This document shows positions 52,982 to 62,025 of a stretch of DNA of 64,000 nt, one piece after another (positions within the stretch are counted from its first letter, which is position 1; each line of letters opens with the position of its first letter). Source of the DNA: Bacteriovoracaceae bacterium (lineage in GTDB: Bacteria; Bdellovibrionota; Bacteriovoracia; Bacteriovoracales; Bacteriovoracaceae); the NCBI GenBank assembly GCA_016784965.1, contig JADHTQ010000002.1, positions 1 to 64,000 of the forward strand. The letters run 5' to 3'. The notes below the pieces were generated by a model. That model was not told where the DNA came from, made no database searches, and saw nothing but the letters and a program-made list of their open reading frames with translations. The position numbers and the translations under genes were made by a program.

Positions 52982-54823
52982 TTATTGTAAAAGTTCCAAT
53001 GATTCATTGAATTTTTTTTCATTCACTTCTAGCTCCTCTACTGTGCTATCTAATTGTTCAAAAAAACTTTCAATTTGAATTTCTAGATCTTTAACTTCTT
53101 TTGAGAGCACATTGATCAAAGTACCATCACCTTGATGTGATGCTGTAATCAATTCATCATTTTTTGAATTTAGGGAATCTTCCATTTTCATTATTTGGTC
53201 TTCGAGATGTGCAACCTGTTTTTTAAGAGGATTTATCACTTTGGATTTTTCAGCTATTAAGTCAGCTCTTCTACTTTTAAGTTCTTTTTTGCTCAAACGT
53301 GTAGTAGATGGACCTCCTGTTGGTACAGCTATTTCTTCTTCCCAGCCAATCTTTTCTAAAAACTCATTATAGGTACCGTCAAAAAGCTCCACCTTACCCC
53401 TGTGAAACACAATCAACTTTGTAGCCAAACGTTTCAAAAGCATCTCGCTATGGGTTACAATAATAACGGCCCCTGGATAATTTTCAATTGCTTGAGATAG
53501 CGATTCAATCGCCTCTATATCTAAGTGATTGGTTGGCTCATCTAACAATAATAAGTTTGATGAGTTTGCCAAAATTTTTCCAAGCAAAACTCTACTTCTT
53601 TCTCCTCCAGACAAGACTTTTACTTTCTTTTTGGCCAAATCCCCCTCAAACATCATTTGACCGCAAACCCTGCGCACATTACCTATCGACAATTCATTAT
53701 TGGCAGAAGTTATCTCATCAATTACAGTGAAATCTTCATTCAGACGCCCAATATTCATTTGTCCAAAGTGACCTAAGACTGCATTTGGGTGCACCTTGAT
53801 TGTACCTCCGAGTGGAGATAATTCATTACCCAGCAGATTTAGAAGAGTTGACTTACCCTTACCATTTTTTCCAATAATCGCTACTCGATCATTGCGACCC
53901 ATCTCAAAGGATAGGTCTTTAATTAAAAATGGATACTGGCTCTTGTCATAGGTAAAATCAAGCTCCCGAGTTGACATGATAGTTTTGCCAGGACATTCTT
54001 TGTAATTAAAAGAGAAAGCTAAATTCTTCTCATGTACAAGTTTTTCTAAAACATTTTCCTTTTCCAGCATTTTAAGTCTAGACTGGGCCTGAGTTGCTTT
54101 AGATGCCTTGGCACGAAATCTTTCGACAAAACTTTCTAAATGTTGGACTTTCTTTTCTTGATTAAGCCTAGTTTTTTCATGTATCAGTTCAATGCTACTT
54201 AGTTCTTCATAGTACTTAATGGTGCTTCCTGGCATCTTACGCAACTTTTGTCTAGTAATTCCCATGGTGTGGGTTGTCACTTGATCCATGAACTCTCTGT
54301 CATGGGTGATAATTAAAACCTCTCCCTGAAAGCTCCTTAAAAAACTACTCAACCACCTTAAACTGACAATATCTAAATAGTTAGTAGGCTCATCCAAAAG
54401 CAGCAAATCAGGGTTTTGAACTAATACTTTTGCTAAATTAATACGCAGTTGGTAGCCACCAGAAAAGATTTCTGGTGGCTTTTGCATATCAATTGAAGAA
54501 AAACCAAGGCCCGATAAAATCTTTTCTGCTTTGTAAAAGTCGTATTGCTCATCACCTTTTAAAAACTGGCAACACTCAGCTAAAACCGTTGGCCTTGTAA
54601 ACTTAATATGTTGCTCTAGTGCCCCTATGCAATAATTTTTTGGAATGACAATTTCTCCAGCATCGGGAATTTCTAAGCCTTGAATCAAACGAAAAAGAGT
54701 CGATTTACCAGAGCCATTTCTCCCAACAACACCAACTTTTTCTTTTGTTCCAAGAATAAAAGAAATATCTTCGAATAATATTTGTGGACCAAATTGTTTG
54801 CTTAAGTTATTTACTTGAATCAT
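52982..54823 (-). CDS. ABC-F family ATPase (Uup-like)
   Basis: The 613-residue protein contains two ABC ATPase domains without membrane segments. The Walker A motifs are G-R-N-G-S-G-K-S-T and G-K-N-G-K-G-K-S-T. The signatures are F-S-G-G-Y and L-S-G-G-E, with L-L-L-D-E-P-T-N in both halves. An arm/linker lies between the domains. The C-terminal coiled coil (about 520-613) points to the Uup/YheS side of the ABC-F family, which act on ribosomes. It follows the MazG-like gene by two bases. Confidence 0.88.
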   Translation of the reverse strand: MIQVNNLSKQFGPQILFEDISFILGTKEKVGVVGRNGSGKSTLFRLIQGLEIPDAGEIVIPKNYCIGALEQHIKFTRPTVLAECCQFLKGDEQYDFYKAEKILSGLGFSSIDMQKPPEIFSGGYQLRINLAKVLVQNPDLLLLDEPTNYLDIVSLRWLSSFLRSFQGEVLIITHDREFMDQVTTHTMGITRQKLRKMPGSTIKYYEELSSIELIHEKTRLNQEKKVQHLESFVERFRAKASKATQAQSRLKMLEKENVLEKLVHEKNLAFSFNYKECPGKTIMSTRELDFTYDKSQYPFLIKDLSFEMGRNDRVAIIGKNGKGKSTLLNLLGNELSPLGGTIKVHPNAVLGHFGQMNIGRLNEDFTVIDEITSANNELSIGNVRRVCGQMMFEGDLAKKKVKVLSGGERSRVLLGKILANSSNLLLLDEPTNHLDIEAIESLSQAIENYPGAVIIVTHSEMLLKRLATKLIVFHRGKVELFDGTYNEFLEKIGWEEEIAVPTGGPSTTRLSKKELKSRRADLIAEKSKVINPLKKQVAHLEDQIMKMEDSLNSKNDELITASHQGDGTLINVLSKEVKDLEIQIESFFEQLDSTVEELEVNEKKFNESLELLQ

Positions 54824-54825
54824 CT

Positions 54826-55188
54826 CTACAGCTCATTGTACTTTTTTGCATTTCCCCTAGCTTTGTCTACAGGATATTTTAGAGCATTTTTTTTCATTTT
54901 ATTTGATATTGCGTTGGGTAAATCAATATCTAAATACTTACATAGCAAAATTGCATAAACGACTACATCTGCAATCTCATCTTGAACTTTGCCAAATGTC
55001 TCTTCATCTTTATTAATTCTAGCGGCCTGTTTTTCAGTTAGCCACTGGAAAATCTCCAGCAGTTCACCCGCTTCAGTTGATAGTGCCATCGCAAGATTTT
55101 TTGGAACATGAAACTGTTCCCAATCTCGCTCTTTTGCAAATTCTTCAAGAGTCTTTTTTAATGCACCAATATCTAACACTTCAGACAC
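54826..55188 (-). CDS. MazG-like nucleotide pyrophosphohydrolase
   Basis: The 120-residue protein has the all-alpha NTP pyrophosphatase pattern E-A-G-E-L-L-E ... D-E-I-A-D-V-V-V-Y. It is of the short RS21-C6/dCTPase-like type that hydrolyses non-canonical or excess dNTPs to monophosphates. GTG start with GGAAGG five bases before it. It leads the two-gene operon with the ABC-F gene. Confidence 0.85.
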   Translation of the reverse strand: MSEVLDIGALKKTLEEFAKERDWEQFHVPKNLAMALSTEAGELLEIFQWLTEKQAARINKDEETFGKVQDEIADVVVYAILLCKYLDIDLPNAISNKMKKNALKYPVDKARGNAKKYNEL

Positions 55189-55256
55189 ATTGACCTTCCC
55201 TTTTTAAGTAAATTAATCTATGTAGATACAATAATATATAGTAGGCCTAAAACAAT

Positions 55257-56171
55257 ATGAAAACCCCTTTTAACCAATATTCTCAGTATTTGAAAAATAA
55301 ATATGGAGCACGCATCCAAAAAATAACTGTCCATGGAGGCTTTAGTTGTCCAAACCGTGACGGAACTGTAGGCGTGGGTGGCTGCACTTATTGCAATAAT
55401 AAAACATTTGCTGCCCCGGATTACATTGCTGATTACACCATTTTGGAGCAGGTAAACCACGGTATTAAAGTTAGCAAACTAAGATACAAAGCTGATCAAT
55501 ACATAGTCTATTTCCAGGCATATTCAAATACTTATGCTCCTTTGGCCAAACTTAAAGTACTTTTTTCTGAAGCCCTTTCTCACCCTCAGGTGGTGGGCCT
55601 ATCTATTGGTACAAGACCAGACTGTATCGACTTTGAAAAGATAAAGTATCTGCTGGAGCTTGCACAACATCATGACATTACTGTTGAATATGGTTTGGAG
55701 TCGATGTCTAACGAGACCCTAAATAAAATAAATCGAGGGCACACCTTTGAGTCCTTTGAAAGTGCAGTAAACCTGACCAGCTTTGGTAAAATTAAAATTT
55801 GTACCCATCTAATTATTGGATTTCCCTGGGAAACCAAGGCCCAGATACTTCAAACTGCACAGGTCATAAATAAATTACCCATCGATTTTTTAAAGATTCA
55901 CCAGCTACACATTGTAAAAGATACGGTAATGGGAAGAGAGTACGAACAAAACCCTTTTAAAATGCAATCCATGGATGAGTATATGGACGTCTTAATCGAC
56001 TTTTTAGAGCTTTTAGATCCCAAAATTGTCATCCAAAGAATGTATGGGGAATCTCCTAAGGAATATCTTCTTTCCCAACCTTGGGGAGTCTCAATGTCAG
56101 AATTCTTGAAAATTCTAATCGATAAAATGCACTCAAAGGGTGCCTATCAAGGAAGGTTATTTAACCCGTAA
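55257..56171 (+). CDS. YhcC-type (TIGR01212) radical SAM protein
   Basis: The 304-residue protein has the family's opening Y-G-x-R-I-x-K-I-x-V-H-G-G-F-S-C-P-N-R-D-G. A spread cluster motif follows, with C-T-Y-C, then G-T-R-P-D-C and Y-G-L-E-S. Members are widespread radical SAM enzymes; those studied are linked to tRNA or nucleotide modification, but this protein's reaction is not shown by sequence. It is divergent from the MazG-like gene. Confidence 0.85.
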   Translation: MKTPFNQYSQYLKNKYGARIQKITVHGGFSCPNRDGTVGVGGCTYCNNKTFAAPDYIADYTILEQVNHGIKVSKLRYKADQYIVYFQAYSNTYAPLAKLKVLFSEALSHPQVVGLSIGTRPDCIDFEKIKYLLELAQHHDITVEYGLESMSNETLNKINRGHTFESFESAVNLTSFGKIKICTHLIIGFPWETKAQILQTAQVINKLPIDFLKIHQLHIVKDTVMGREYEQNPFKMQSMDEYMDVLIDFLELLDPKIVIQRMYGESPKEYLLSQPWGVSMSEFLKILIDKMHSKGAYQGRLFNP

Positions 56172-56251
56172 CGACTAATAAGTTGATTGCTTTTTTACAT
56201 ATTTAGTAGTTATGCTTATATAAAATTATAAAACTAGATGTGAGGTCACAT

Positions 56252-57499
56252 ATGCTTGATATAAATTTTATCCGAGAGAATGTAGATATCGTTAAAACTG
56301 CTGCCAGTGAAAAAGGAGTCAATGTTGATATTGATCAACTACTTATTGTTGATAAAAACCTCTTAGATATAAAACGACAACTACAAGAGTTACAAGAGCA
56401 AAAAAATAAAAATGCAAAAAAAATAAAAACGCTAAAAACTCAACAAGAGCGCGACGAATGTATTGGGTTGGGTAGAGAGATTGGACAAAAAATATCCAAG
56501 CTAAAGCCCTCTGTTGATGAATTACAACAAACGTACAATGGAATTATGTACAGAGTACCAAACATTCCGGCCATTGATGCTCCTCGTGGAGAGAGCGAAA
56601 AAGATAATGTTGTTGTTAAAAAGTGGGGAGACCTTCCTCAATTTGATTTTCAAATTTTGGATCATGTAGATATTTTAAATAAAAATAATTGGGCCGATTT
56701 TGAAAATGTAGCAAAAGTCGCCGGCACGCGCAGTTACTCTCTTTGCAACAAGGGGCTACTACTGGAGTGGGCACTTCTTAGATTTGCAATGGATAAGTTG
56801 ATCAAAGAGGGATTTAAAGTAATGAGTTTTCCATCTTTTGCAAGTGAAAGTGCTTTTATGGGAACTGGACACTTCCCTACTGGACGCGATCAAGTTTACC
56901 ACATCGAAAAGGATGATAAATTACTAACAGGTACCTCAGAAGTTTCCATGAATGGCCTACATCAGGGCAAAATTATAAATGTCGATGACCTACCTTTACT
57001 ATATGGTGGTTTTTCAACTTGCTTTAGGCGTGAAGCAGGAAGTGCAGGCAAGGACGTGAGGGGACTTGTGCGCGTCCATCAATTTTATAAAGTTGAACAG
57101 TTTATCTTTTGTAAAAATGATCCCGAAGAATCAAAAATTTGGCACAATAAATTATTAGCAATATCAGAGCAGATGCTACAAGAGCTTGAAATACCCTACC
57201 AAATCGTCGAATGCTGTACTGGAGATATGGGAACTGGGAAGTTTAGAATGAACGATATTGAGGCCTGGATTCCTACTCAAAATAGATATCGAGAAACCCA
57301 TAGTTGTTCCACCTTGCACACTTGGCAAGCCAGAAGAACCAATACTAGATATCGGGACCAAGATGGTAATGTTCAGTTTTGTCACACTCTCAACAATACT
57401 GCCATTGCTACCCCTAGGCTTCTTGTGCCATTAATTGAGAATCACCAAACTAGAGATGGTGATGTTAAAGTACCGAGTGTACTAGAAAAATATCTATAA
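56252..57499 (+). CDS. serS: Seryl-tRNA synthetase
   Basis: GAGGT before 56252 and the invariant M-L-D-I-N-F-I-R-E-N start define the coding region. The 415-residue enzyme has the N-terminal coiled-coil arm (about 30-100) that grips tRNA-Ser. Its class II core has T-G-T-S-E-V, F-R-R-E-A-G-S-A-G-K-D, E-T-H-S-C-S and the motif 3 segment T-A-I-A-T-P-R-L-L. Length is standard. Its stop is two bases from the convergent nth gene. Confidence 0.95.
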   Translation: MLDINFIRENVDIVKTAASEKGVNVDIDQLLIVDKNLLDIKRQLQELQEQKNKNAKKIKTLKTQQERDECIGLGREIGQKISKLKPSVDELQQTYNGIMYRVPNIPAIDAPRGESEKDNVVVKKWGDLPQFDFQILDHVDILNKNNWADFENVAKVAGTRSYSLCNKGLLLEWALLRFAMDKLIKEGFKVMSFPSFASESAFMGTGHFPTGRDQVYHIEKDDKLLTGTSEVSMNGLHQGKIINVDDLPLLYGGFSTCFRREAGSAGKDVRGLVRVHQFYKVEQFIFCKNDPEESKIWHNKLLAISEQMLQELEIPYQIVECCTGDMGTGKFRMNDIEAWIPTQNRYRETHSCSTLHTWQARRTNTRYRDQDGNVQFCHTLNNTAIATPRLLVPLIENHQTRDGDVKVPSVLEKYL

Positions 57500-57501
57500 C
57501 T

Positions 57502-58128
57502 TTAGACTTCCTTAAGTGTATTGCATATAACGCATTTATTAAGGTCGTGTCCTTTTGCTGGACAATATTCCCTCCCATAATATATAAATTGCAAGTGTAA
57601 AAGATTCCATTTATCCCGAGCAAATAGTTTTTTTAGATCTTCCTCTGTTTGTCGCACATTGTTGCCAGCACTCAATCTCCATCTCTTGGCCAATCGGTGA
57701 ATATGGGTATCAACTGGAAATGCAGGAATACCAAAGGCCTGGGACATAACCACAGAAGCTGTTTTGTGGCCAACTCCAGGAAGGGCCTCTAACTCCAAAA
57801 AAGTTCGAGGGACCAATCCATCGTGTTTTTCTAAAAGAATCTTTGATAAATTATATATCGCATTAGATTTTCTGACGACAAGCCCACATGGGCGAATGAT
57901 CTGCTCAATAAATTCTACCGAGAGCTCCACCATCTGCACAGGCGTACAAGCCTTTTCAAACAGTGTTGAAGTTACTTGATTCACTCTCTTGTCAGTGCAT
58001 TGGGCCGACAAAACAACTGCAATTAAAAGAGTATAGTCATTTTTAAAGTTCAAAGTTATGGCCGGATTTGGATACAGCTTGGTTAGCTTTGATAATACAA
58101 TTTTTGCTCGTTTGTGTCGGTTATTCAA
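57502..58128 (-). CDS. nth: Endonuclease III
   Basis: The 208-residue DNA glycosylase/AP lyase of base-excision repair has a helix-hairpin-helix motif L-P-G-V-G-H-K-T-A with the catalytic Lys in G-H-K, and the catalytic Asp in F-P-V-D-T-H. The C-terminal iron-sulfur motif is a variant, C-x9-C-x2-C, and lacks the fourth Cys of the usual C-x6-C-x2-C-x5-C. Start is TTG with a weak ribosome binding site, divergent from sodB. Confidence 0.9.
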   Translation of the reverse strand: MNNRHKRAKIVLSKLTKLYPNPAITLNFKNDYTLLIAVVLSAQCTDKRVNQVTSTLFEKACTPVQMVELSVEFIEQIIRPCGLVVRKSNAIYNLSKILLEKHDGLVPRTFLELEALPGVGHKTASVVMSQAFGIPAFPVDTHIHRLAKRWRLSAGNNVRQTEEDLKKLFARDKWNLLHLQFIYYGREYCPAKGHDLNKCVICNTLKEV

Positions 58129-58218
58129 ATTTATCTCGTAAACTTATTATTTTCTTAAAAATTTATATATAATTCCACTATAATTATATAAAAAGCCTTT
58201 AGAGACAAGGAGTAAATT

Positions 58219-58803
58219 ATGAAGTTTAAGCTGCCAAAGCTTCCGTATTCTGGTGAGGCCTTGGGCCCATACATTTCAACAGAAACTTTGGCCTTTCATT
58301 ATGGTAAACATCATCAAGGATATATCAACAACCTCAATGAGTTGATTAAAAATACAAGTTTTGAACAAAAGAGCTTGGAAGAGATTGTTAAAACTTCAGA
58401 TCATGCTCTATTTAATAATTCCGCACAAGTTTGGAATCATGAATTTTACTGGAATTGTCTCTCTCCTTATGGTGGAGGGCAACCAAAAGGAATCATCAGT
58501 GAGTTAATTGATGCAAAGTGGGGAAGCTATGATGCCTTTAAACAAGCTTTTTCCAAACAAGCAAAGGATCTTTTTGGTTCGGGGTGGGTATGGTTAATAC
58601 AGAACAGTTCTAATAAGCTAGACATTGTTTGTACCCAAAATGCCTCTAATCCACTGGTCAGCGATCAAAACCCCCTTTATGTCATAGATCTATGGGAGCA
58701 TGCCTACTACATAGATTTTAAAAACTTACGGCCCAAGTACCTAGAAGCAACTTGGAATATAATTAACTGGGATTTTATAAATAATAATTTAAACAAACTG
58801 TAA
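58219..58803 (+). CDS. sodB: Superoxide dismutase, Fe type
   Basis: The 194-residue enzyme has the metal ligands in H-Y-G-K-H-H, Q-V-W-N-H and D-L-W-E-H-A-Y. The active-site context A-Q-V-W-N-H-E-F-Y-W-N-C-L is typical of iron-type enzymes. No signal peptide, so cytoplasmic. ACAAGGAG lies about eight bases before the ATG. The peroxiredoxin-like gene follows 23 bases later and is likely cotranscribed. Confidence 0.93.
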   Translation: MKFKLPKLPYSGEALGPYISTETLAFHYGKHHQGYINNLNELIKNTSFEQKSLEEIVKTSDHALFNNSAQVWNHEFYWNCLSPYGGGQPKGIISELIDAKWGSYDAFKQAFSKQAKDLFGSGWVWLIQNSSNKLDIVCTQNASNPLVSDQNPLYVIDLWEHAYYIDFKNLRPKYLEATWNIINWDFINNNLNKL

Positions 58804-58826
58804 ATAATTTAACTGGGGGGAATATT

Positions 58827-59255
58827 ATGGATAGTTTACTTAATCAAGAGGCACCTGACTTTACGGCAACTGCTGTTATGCCAAATAATACGCTTAAAGA
58901 CATTACTTTAAGTGATTACAAAAATAAAAAAAATGTTTTGCTATTTTTTTATCCACTCGATTTTACCGAATCAAATCCATCTGAAATGCAGACTTTCGAT
59001 GAGTATGTTTCTGAATTTGATAAAAGAGATTGCGAAATAATAGGCGTTTCCGTCGATTCACCTTTTACCCATCTAGCATATAAAAATACAACCGTTGAAG
59101 AAGGGGGTATTGGCGATATTCATTTTCCACTAGTGGCTGATCTCTCAAAGAATATTTCTAAAAAATACAATGTCCTGTGTGATAACTCTTTTTCAATGCA
59201 CGAAATGTTTTTAATTGATAAAAGGGGAATTGTAAAAGAGGCCAACTATTATTGA
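58827..59255 (+). CDS. Peroxiredoxin homologue without catalytic cysteine
   Basis: The sequence clearly follows AhpC/Prx: P-D-F-T-A-T-A, L-F-F-Y-P-L-D-F-T, I-G-V-S-V-D-S, F-P-L-V-A-D, and F-L-I-D-K-R-G. Where the family has V-C-P-T-E with the peroxidatic Cys, it reads S-N50-P-S-E. It also ends at 142 residues, before the region carrying the resolving Cys (family about 190). A strong GGGGGG ribosome binding site and intact frame argue that it is expressed. It cannot be a normal peroxidase; a structural or regulatory role next to SodB is possible. Confidence 0.8.
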   Translation: MDSLLNQEAPDFTATAVMPNNTLKDITLSDYKNKKNVLLFFYPLDFTESNPSEMQTFDEYVSEFDKRDCEIIGVSVDSPFTHLAYKNTTVEEGGIGDIHFPLVADLSKNISKKYNVLCDNSFSMHEMFLIDKRGIVKEANYY

Positions 59256-59258
59256 TGA

Positions 59259-60038
59259 TCACTTGCGGGTATAGAAATAACTCCATCGGTATCTACCGGG
59301 ATAAAATTTTGACTCCTGATTTTCTTTTACTTCTAACTCTGGAACTTTTGATAGACAGTTGAGTAGTAGATAAGGATCAATCCTATTCCCTAAAGCCAGA
59401 GGCCTTGAACTTTTCATTTTGCGTTTTGTAAGACAGTTTTTGCTAAAAGATTTCCTAAACTCTCCCATCCATGCTCCACTTTTATAATTTCTTAAAGTAT
59501 GCTTGTCATTCATCGCTTCTTTTTTATTATCAAAAACACTCACCTCTAGGTGAACATGTGGTTTGGTCCCTCCAGCATTCCCTGACTGTCCTACCAGCGC
59601 AACCACCTGCCCCTTAAAAACCTCGATATAAGTATTTTTTCGTGTTAACAAAACTAATCCACCATCTTTGGATACGTGAGAGAATCTCATAGACATAAAG
59701 TATTTTTTCTTGGCAACACTCGGTGGAAGTTTGCAAACAAGGTCAACAGAATAACCAAATATCCTATCATATTCCCACCTGGCAATACCCGTACAGGGAG
59801 CATACAAGTGTGTTTCTACATCAAATAAAAAATCAATTCCTGTATGTGCCCTTTTGCCTCCACCGCCTCTTGGGGCGACAAAATCTCCACGCCCATAAGA
59901 GTCATTTCGAATACCAAAATCGTAATCACTTATGTATTGCCAAGGCCCTTTTTCACTTGCAAAAAGAGAAAGGCAGACGCTAAAAATAATAATTGTAAAA
60001 ATTGTTTTCAAGCTTTTTCTCCAAATTGATCTATTCAT
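59259..60038 (-). CDS. Secreted M23 (LytM-type) peptidase
   Basis: The 259-residue protein has a signal peptide (to about L-F-A-S, residue 27). Its M23 domain carries the zinc-binding H-T-G-I-D in the first half and H-V-H-L-E-V in the second. An extra ~65-residue basic end with one Cys follows. Such enzymes cut peptidoglycan cross-links, or lie as inactive activators; here the residues are intact. It overlaps the DUF1402 gene by eight bases, so both probably act on the cell wall. Confidence 0.85.
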   Translation of the reverse strand: MNRSIWRKSLKTIFTIIIFSVCLSLFASEKGPWQYISDYDFGIRNDSYGRGDFVAPRGGGGKRAHTGIDFLFDVETHLYAPCTGIARWEYDRIFGYSVDLVCKLPPSVAKKKYFMSMRFSHVSKDGGLVLLTRKNTYIEVFKGQVVALVGQSGNAGGTKPHVHLEVSVFDNKKEAMNDKHTLRNYKSGAWMGEFRKSFSKNCLTKRKMKSSRPLALGNRIDPYLLLNCLSKVPELEVKENQESKFYPGRYRWSYFYTRK

Positions 60039-61032
60039 TCAATAAAGATGTTATAGTTTGAATATTTTGGTTAACAAAATATCCATAGTAATTTTCCCGA
60101 GGATATCTAATCTTTCTACCTCGCTTTAGTCTTCTAATATTTGACTGGTAAAGTGAAGTGGCCCTTCTACTTTCTTTTCCCAGATTATAGAGAGTTGCTG
60201 TGATTCCATAGTTTTTAGTAATATCAAAACCAGCAATATCTCTATAGATCTCCATGGCAACAACAATGTTTGCAGCAATATAATGAATATTTGATTCAGT
60301 TTCTAAAATGACATCATAAATCTCCTCAGGGCGATCAATACTTAAACGAGGGAACTTACTAGTGTGCCTTGCTACAATATCTGAAACCATTAGTGCTCGA
60401 ACGGGTCCGAGTTGCCCAAGGCCATAGGTAAATCCAGAACCAATGGGATTAAAAAAAGCAAACTTTAAGCTATTGTCGGGATACTTATTTCCACCAATTG
60501 TTTTCCCGCGAAATTTACTTTGCCAAACGGCGCTGTAACACGACCATTTGTAATACTCACTCGCTTTTGTTTTACACTTTTGAAATGCCGACTCTTGCAG
60601 GACATCTCTAAGCTCAAATTTATTGGCAGAAAATCTCAAGCTCCATTTCGGTGCCATCCATACCACGTATTTTTGAACATCATCAATGATGGTAACATTG
60701 AATGTGTGTTCTCCAATTAATGCTCCCAAAATATGAACTGGATCAATGTTATACATAGCGGCAACAGATTTTATCTGAGGTATTATGTCATTTTCTCTAA
60801 GAGTTTTTAAGGCCTTTTGAAACTTCTCTTGAATGTTGCTATCAATGTTTCCAATTCTTGAAAGTCTTCTACGCGTACTGCCCGGAAGGCTTGGCATCTT
60901 TTTATAATGGTTTCCAGCAGGAACAATCAAAACAGACTGTCTACTTCTATATTCTTCAAGACTAACTCCAAAACAAAAGGCCTGAAAAGTTAGTAAGCTG
61001 ATAATGAAAGTTAGTTGTTTGTAGACATTCAT
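60031..61032 (-). CDS. DUF1402-family secreted protein
   Basis: The 333-residue product has a signal peptide (to about F-C-F-G). The conserved DUF1402 core reads Y-N-I-D-P-V-H-I-L-G-A-L-I-G-E-H-T-F, G-L-G-Q-L-G-P, A-G-F-D-I and Y-G-I-T-A-T-L-Y-N-L-G, ending P-R-E-N-Y-Y-G. The E-H and G-L-G-Q features recall lysozyme-like transglycosylases, but activity is not established. It is upstream of, and translationally coupled with, the M23 peptidase. Confidence 0.8.
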   Translation of the reverse strand: MNVYKQLTFIISLLTFQAFCFGVSLEEYRSRQSVLIVPAGNHYKKMPSLPGSTRRRLSRIGNIDSNIQEKFQKALKTLRENDIIPQIKSVAAMYNIDPVHILGALIGEHTFNVTIIDDVQKYVVWMAPKWSLRFSANKFELRDVLQESAFQKCKTKASEYYKWSCYSAVWQSKFRGKTIGGNKYPDNSLKFAFFNPIGSGFTYGLGQLGPVRALMVSDIVARHTSKFPRLSIDRPEEIYDVILETESNIHYIAANIVVAMEIYRDIAGFDITKNYGITATLYNLGKESRRATSLYQSNIRRLKRGRKIRYPRENYYGYFVNQNIQTITSLLNE

Positions 61033-61084
61033 AAAATCCCCCGCAATAAATTTATAAAGTTACTAGCGAGGGATCAGTAGCATC

Positions 61085-61105
61085 CGTTGCCCTGCTTGGG
61101 CAACG
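61085..61105. terminator. GC-rich hairpin, terminator-like
   Basis: CGTTGCCC (61085-61092) and GGGCAACG (61098-61105) form a perfect 8-bp stem with a 5-base loop, 39 bases past the stop of the minus-strand DUF4360 gene. No T-run follows on that strand, so it may be a processing or rho-assisted end rather than a classic terminator. Confidence 0.5.
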
Positions 61106-61143
61106 CATTATTTAATACACTGAATTATTTTCATTACAGAATT

Positions 61144-62016
61144 TTAACGTCTTCTTGAAAATCTTCTACTACGAGGTCTTCTTCTTCCTCTTCTGGGACT
61201 ACGTGGGCTTTCAGTAGTTGTACATTTTTCCCATAACATATGGTACTCAAGCTTACTGTCTTCTCTAACTGTATCAACACTATCTACTGTTGCCATTGTC
61301 TCTTCAAGGTCTCTGTTAGTGCTTGATATGGCAGCAATCCTAACATTCATATTAAAGTTTTTACCACAACCAGACCAAGCTTCATTAGTGTAAAGCTCAC
61401 TGGTCATTGTATAGTCATCATCAAGAGGGCCTACAAAATTACTAAATCGTGTAACACTATTTGAAATTCTACGACCTGTTGCGTTGTCAAAGAACGTGTA
61501 ACGCGTAGTGTAGATATTCTTGCCACCCTCAGGTATCATATTAAATCCACGATAATCGATTCGAACAATTTTTGCTCTAAACCCTTCAGGCACTTGAAAT
61601 GGGATGTTTAAAACACAATCTTTTCTCTGCCTTTTAGCTGTGTTTCGCACTACTACTGTACGTCCATTTCTGCTGCTTCTGCGTGCTGCATTTGCATCAC
61701 CTTCTTCTCCGCCGGCTTCTACGATAAATTCGTCAAAAATCATACTGATACTTCTTTTATCGGGAGATAGAGTAACGCTAGCAGATCCATCGGGACAACC
61801 TGTTCCTGAGTAGTTTGGTGCAGTTACTTGTATCGAATTAGACATCTGAGAATTATGATTTCTCACTCTTGGTAATCCTCGGCGTCCAACTACCACAAAT
61901 GGTTCCTCGTCTCTTGCAGCAATTGCTGTTGACTCAAATACGCCCAGTAGAGCGACGCCAGCAAGTAGCAAGTTAAATGACATTTTTACTAAATTGTTCT
62001 TTTTTGTATTTTTCAT
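61144..62016 (-). CDS. DUF4360-family secreted protein with Arg-rich tail
   Basis: GAGGTG before the ATG and a signal peptide (to about A-I-A-A) define the start. The DUF4360 hallmarks are present: Y-S-G-T-G-C-P-D-G-S-A-S, L-S-P-D-K-R-S-I-S-M-I-F-D-E-F, a C-V-L-N-I-P-F strand, W-S-G-C-G and a late Cys. A ~30-residue insert follows D-E-F, and the 290-residue protein ends in about 20 residues rich in Arg and Ser. It is last in the three-gene minus-strand cluster. Function of the family is unknown; it is found in fungi, actinobacteria and Bdellovibrio relatives. Confidence 0.8.
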   Translation of the reverse strand: MKNTKKNNLVKMSFNLLLAGVALLGVFESTAIAARDEEPFVVVGRRGLPRVRNHNSQMSNSIQVTAPNYSGTGCPDGSASVTLSPDKRSISMIFDEFIVEAGGEEGDANAARRSSRNGRTVVVRNTAKRQRKDCVLNIPFQVPEGFRAKIVRIDYRGFNMIPEGGKNIYTTRYTFFDNATGRRISNSVTRFSNFVGPLDDDYTMTSELYTNEAWSGCGKNFNMNVRIAAISSTNRDLEETMATVDSVDTVREDSKLEYHMLWEKCTTTESPRSPRRGRRRPRSRRFSRRR

Positions 62017-62025
62017 AGCACACCT

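Noticed and set aside
59240-59260. Frameshift as cause of the truncated peroxiredoxin homologue
   Set aside because: The convergent peptidase gene ends four bases later, and no continuation of the family's C-terminus is visible in any frame there.
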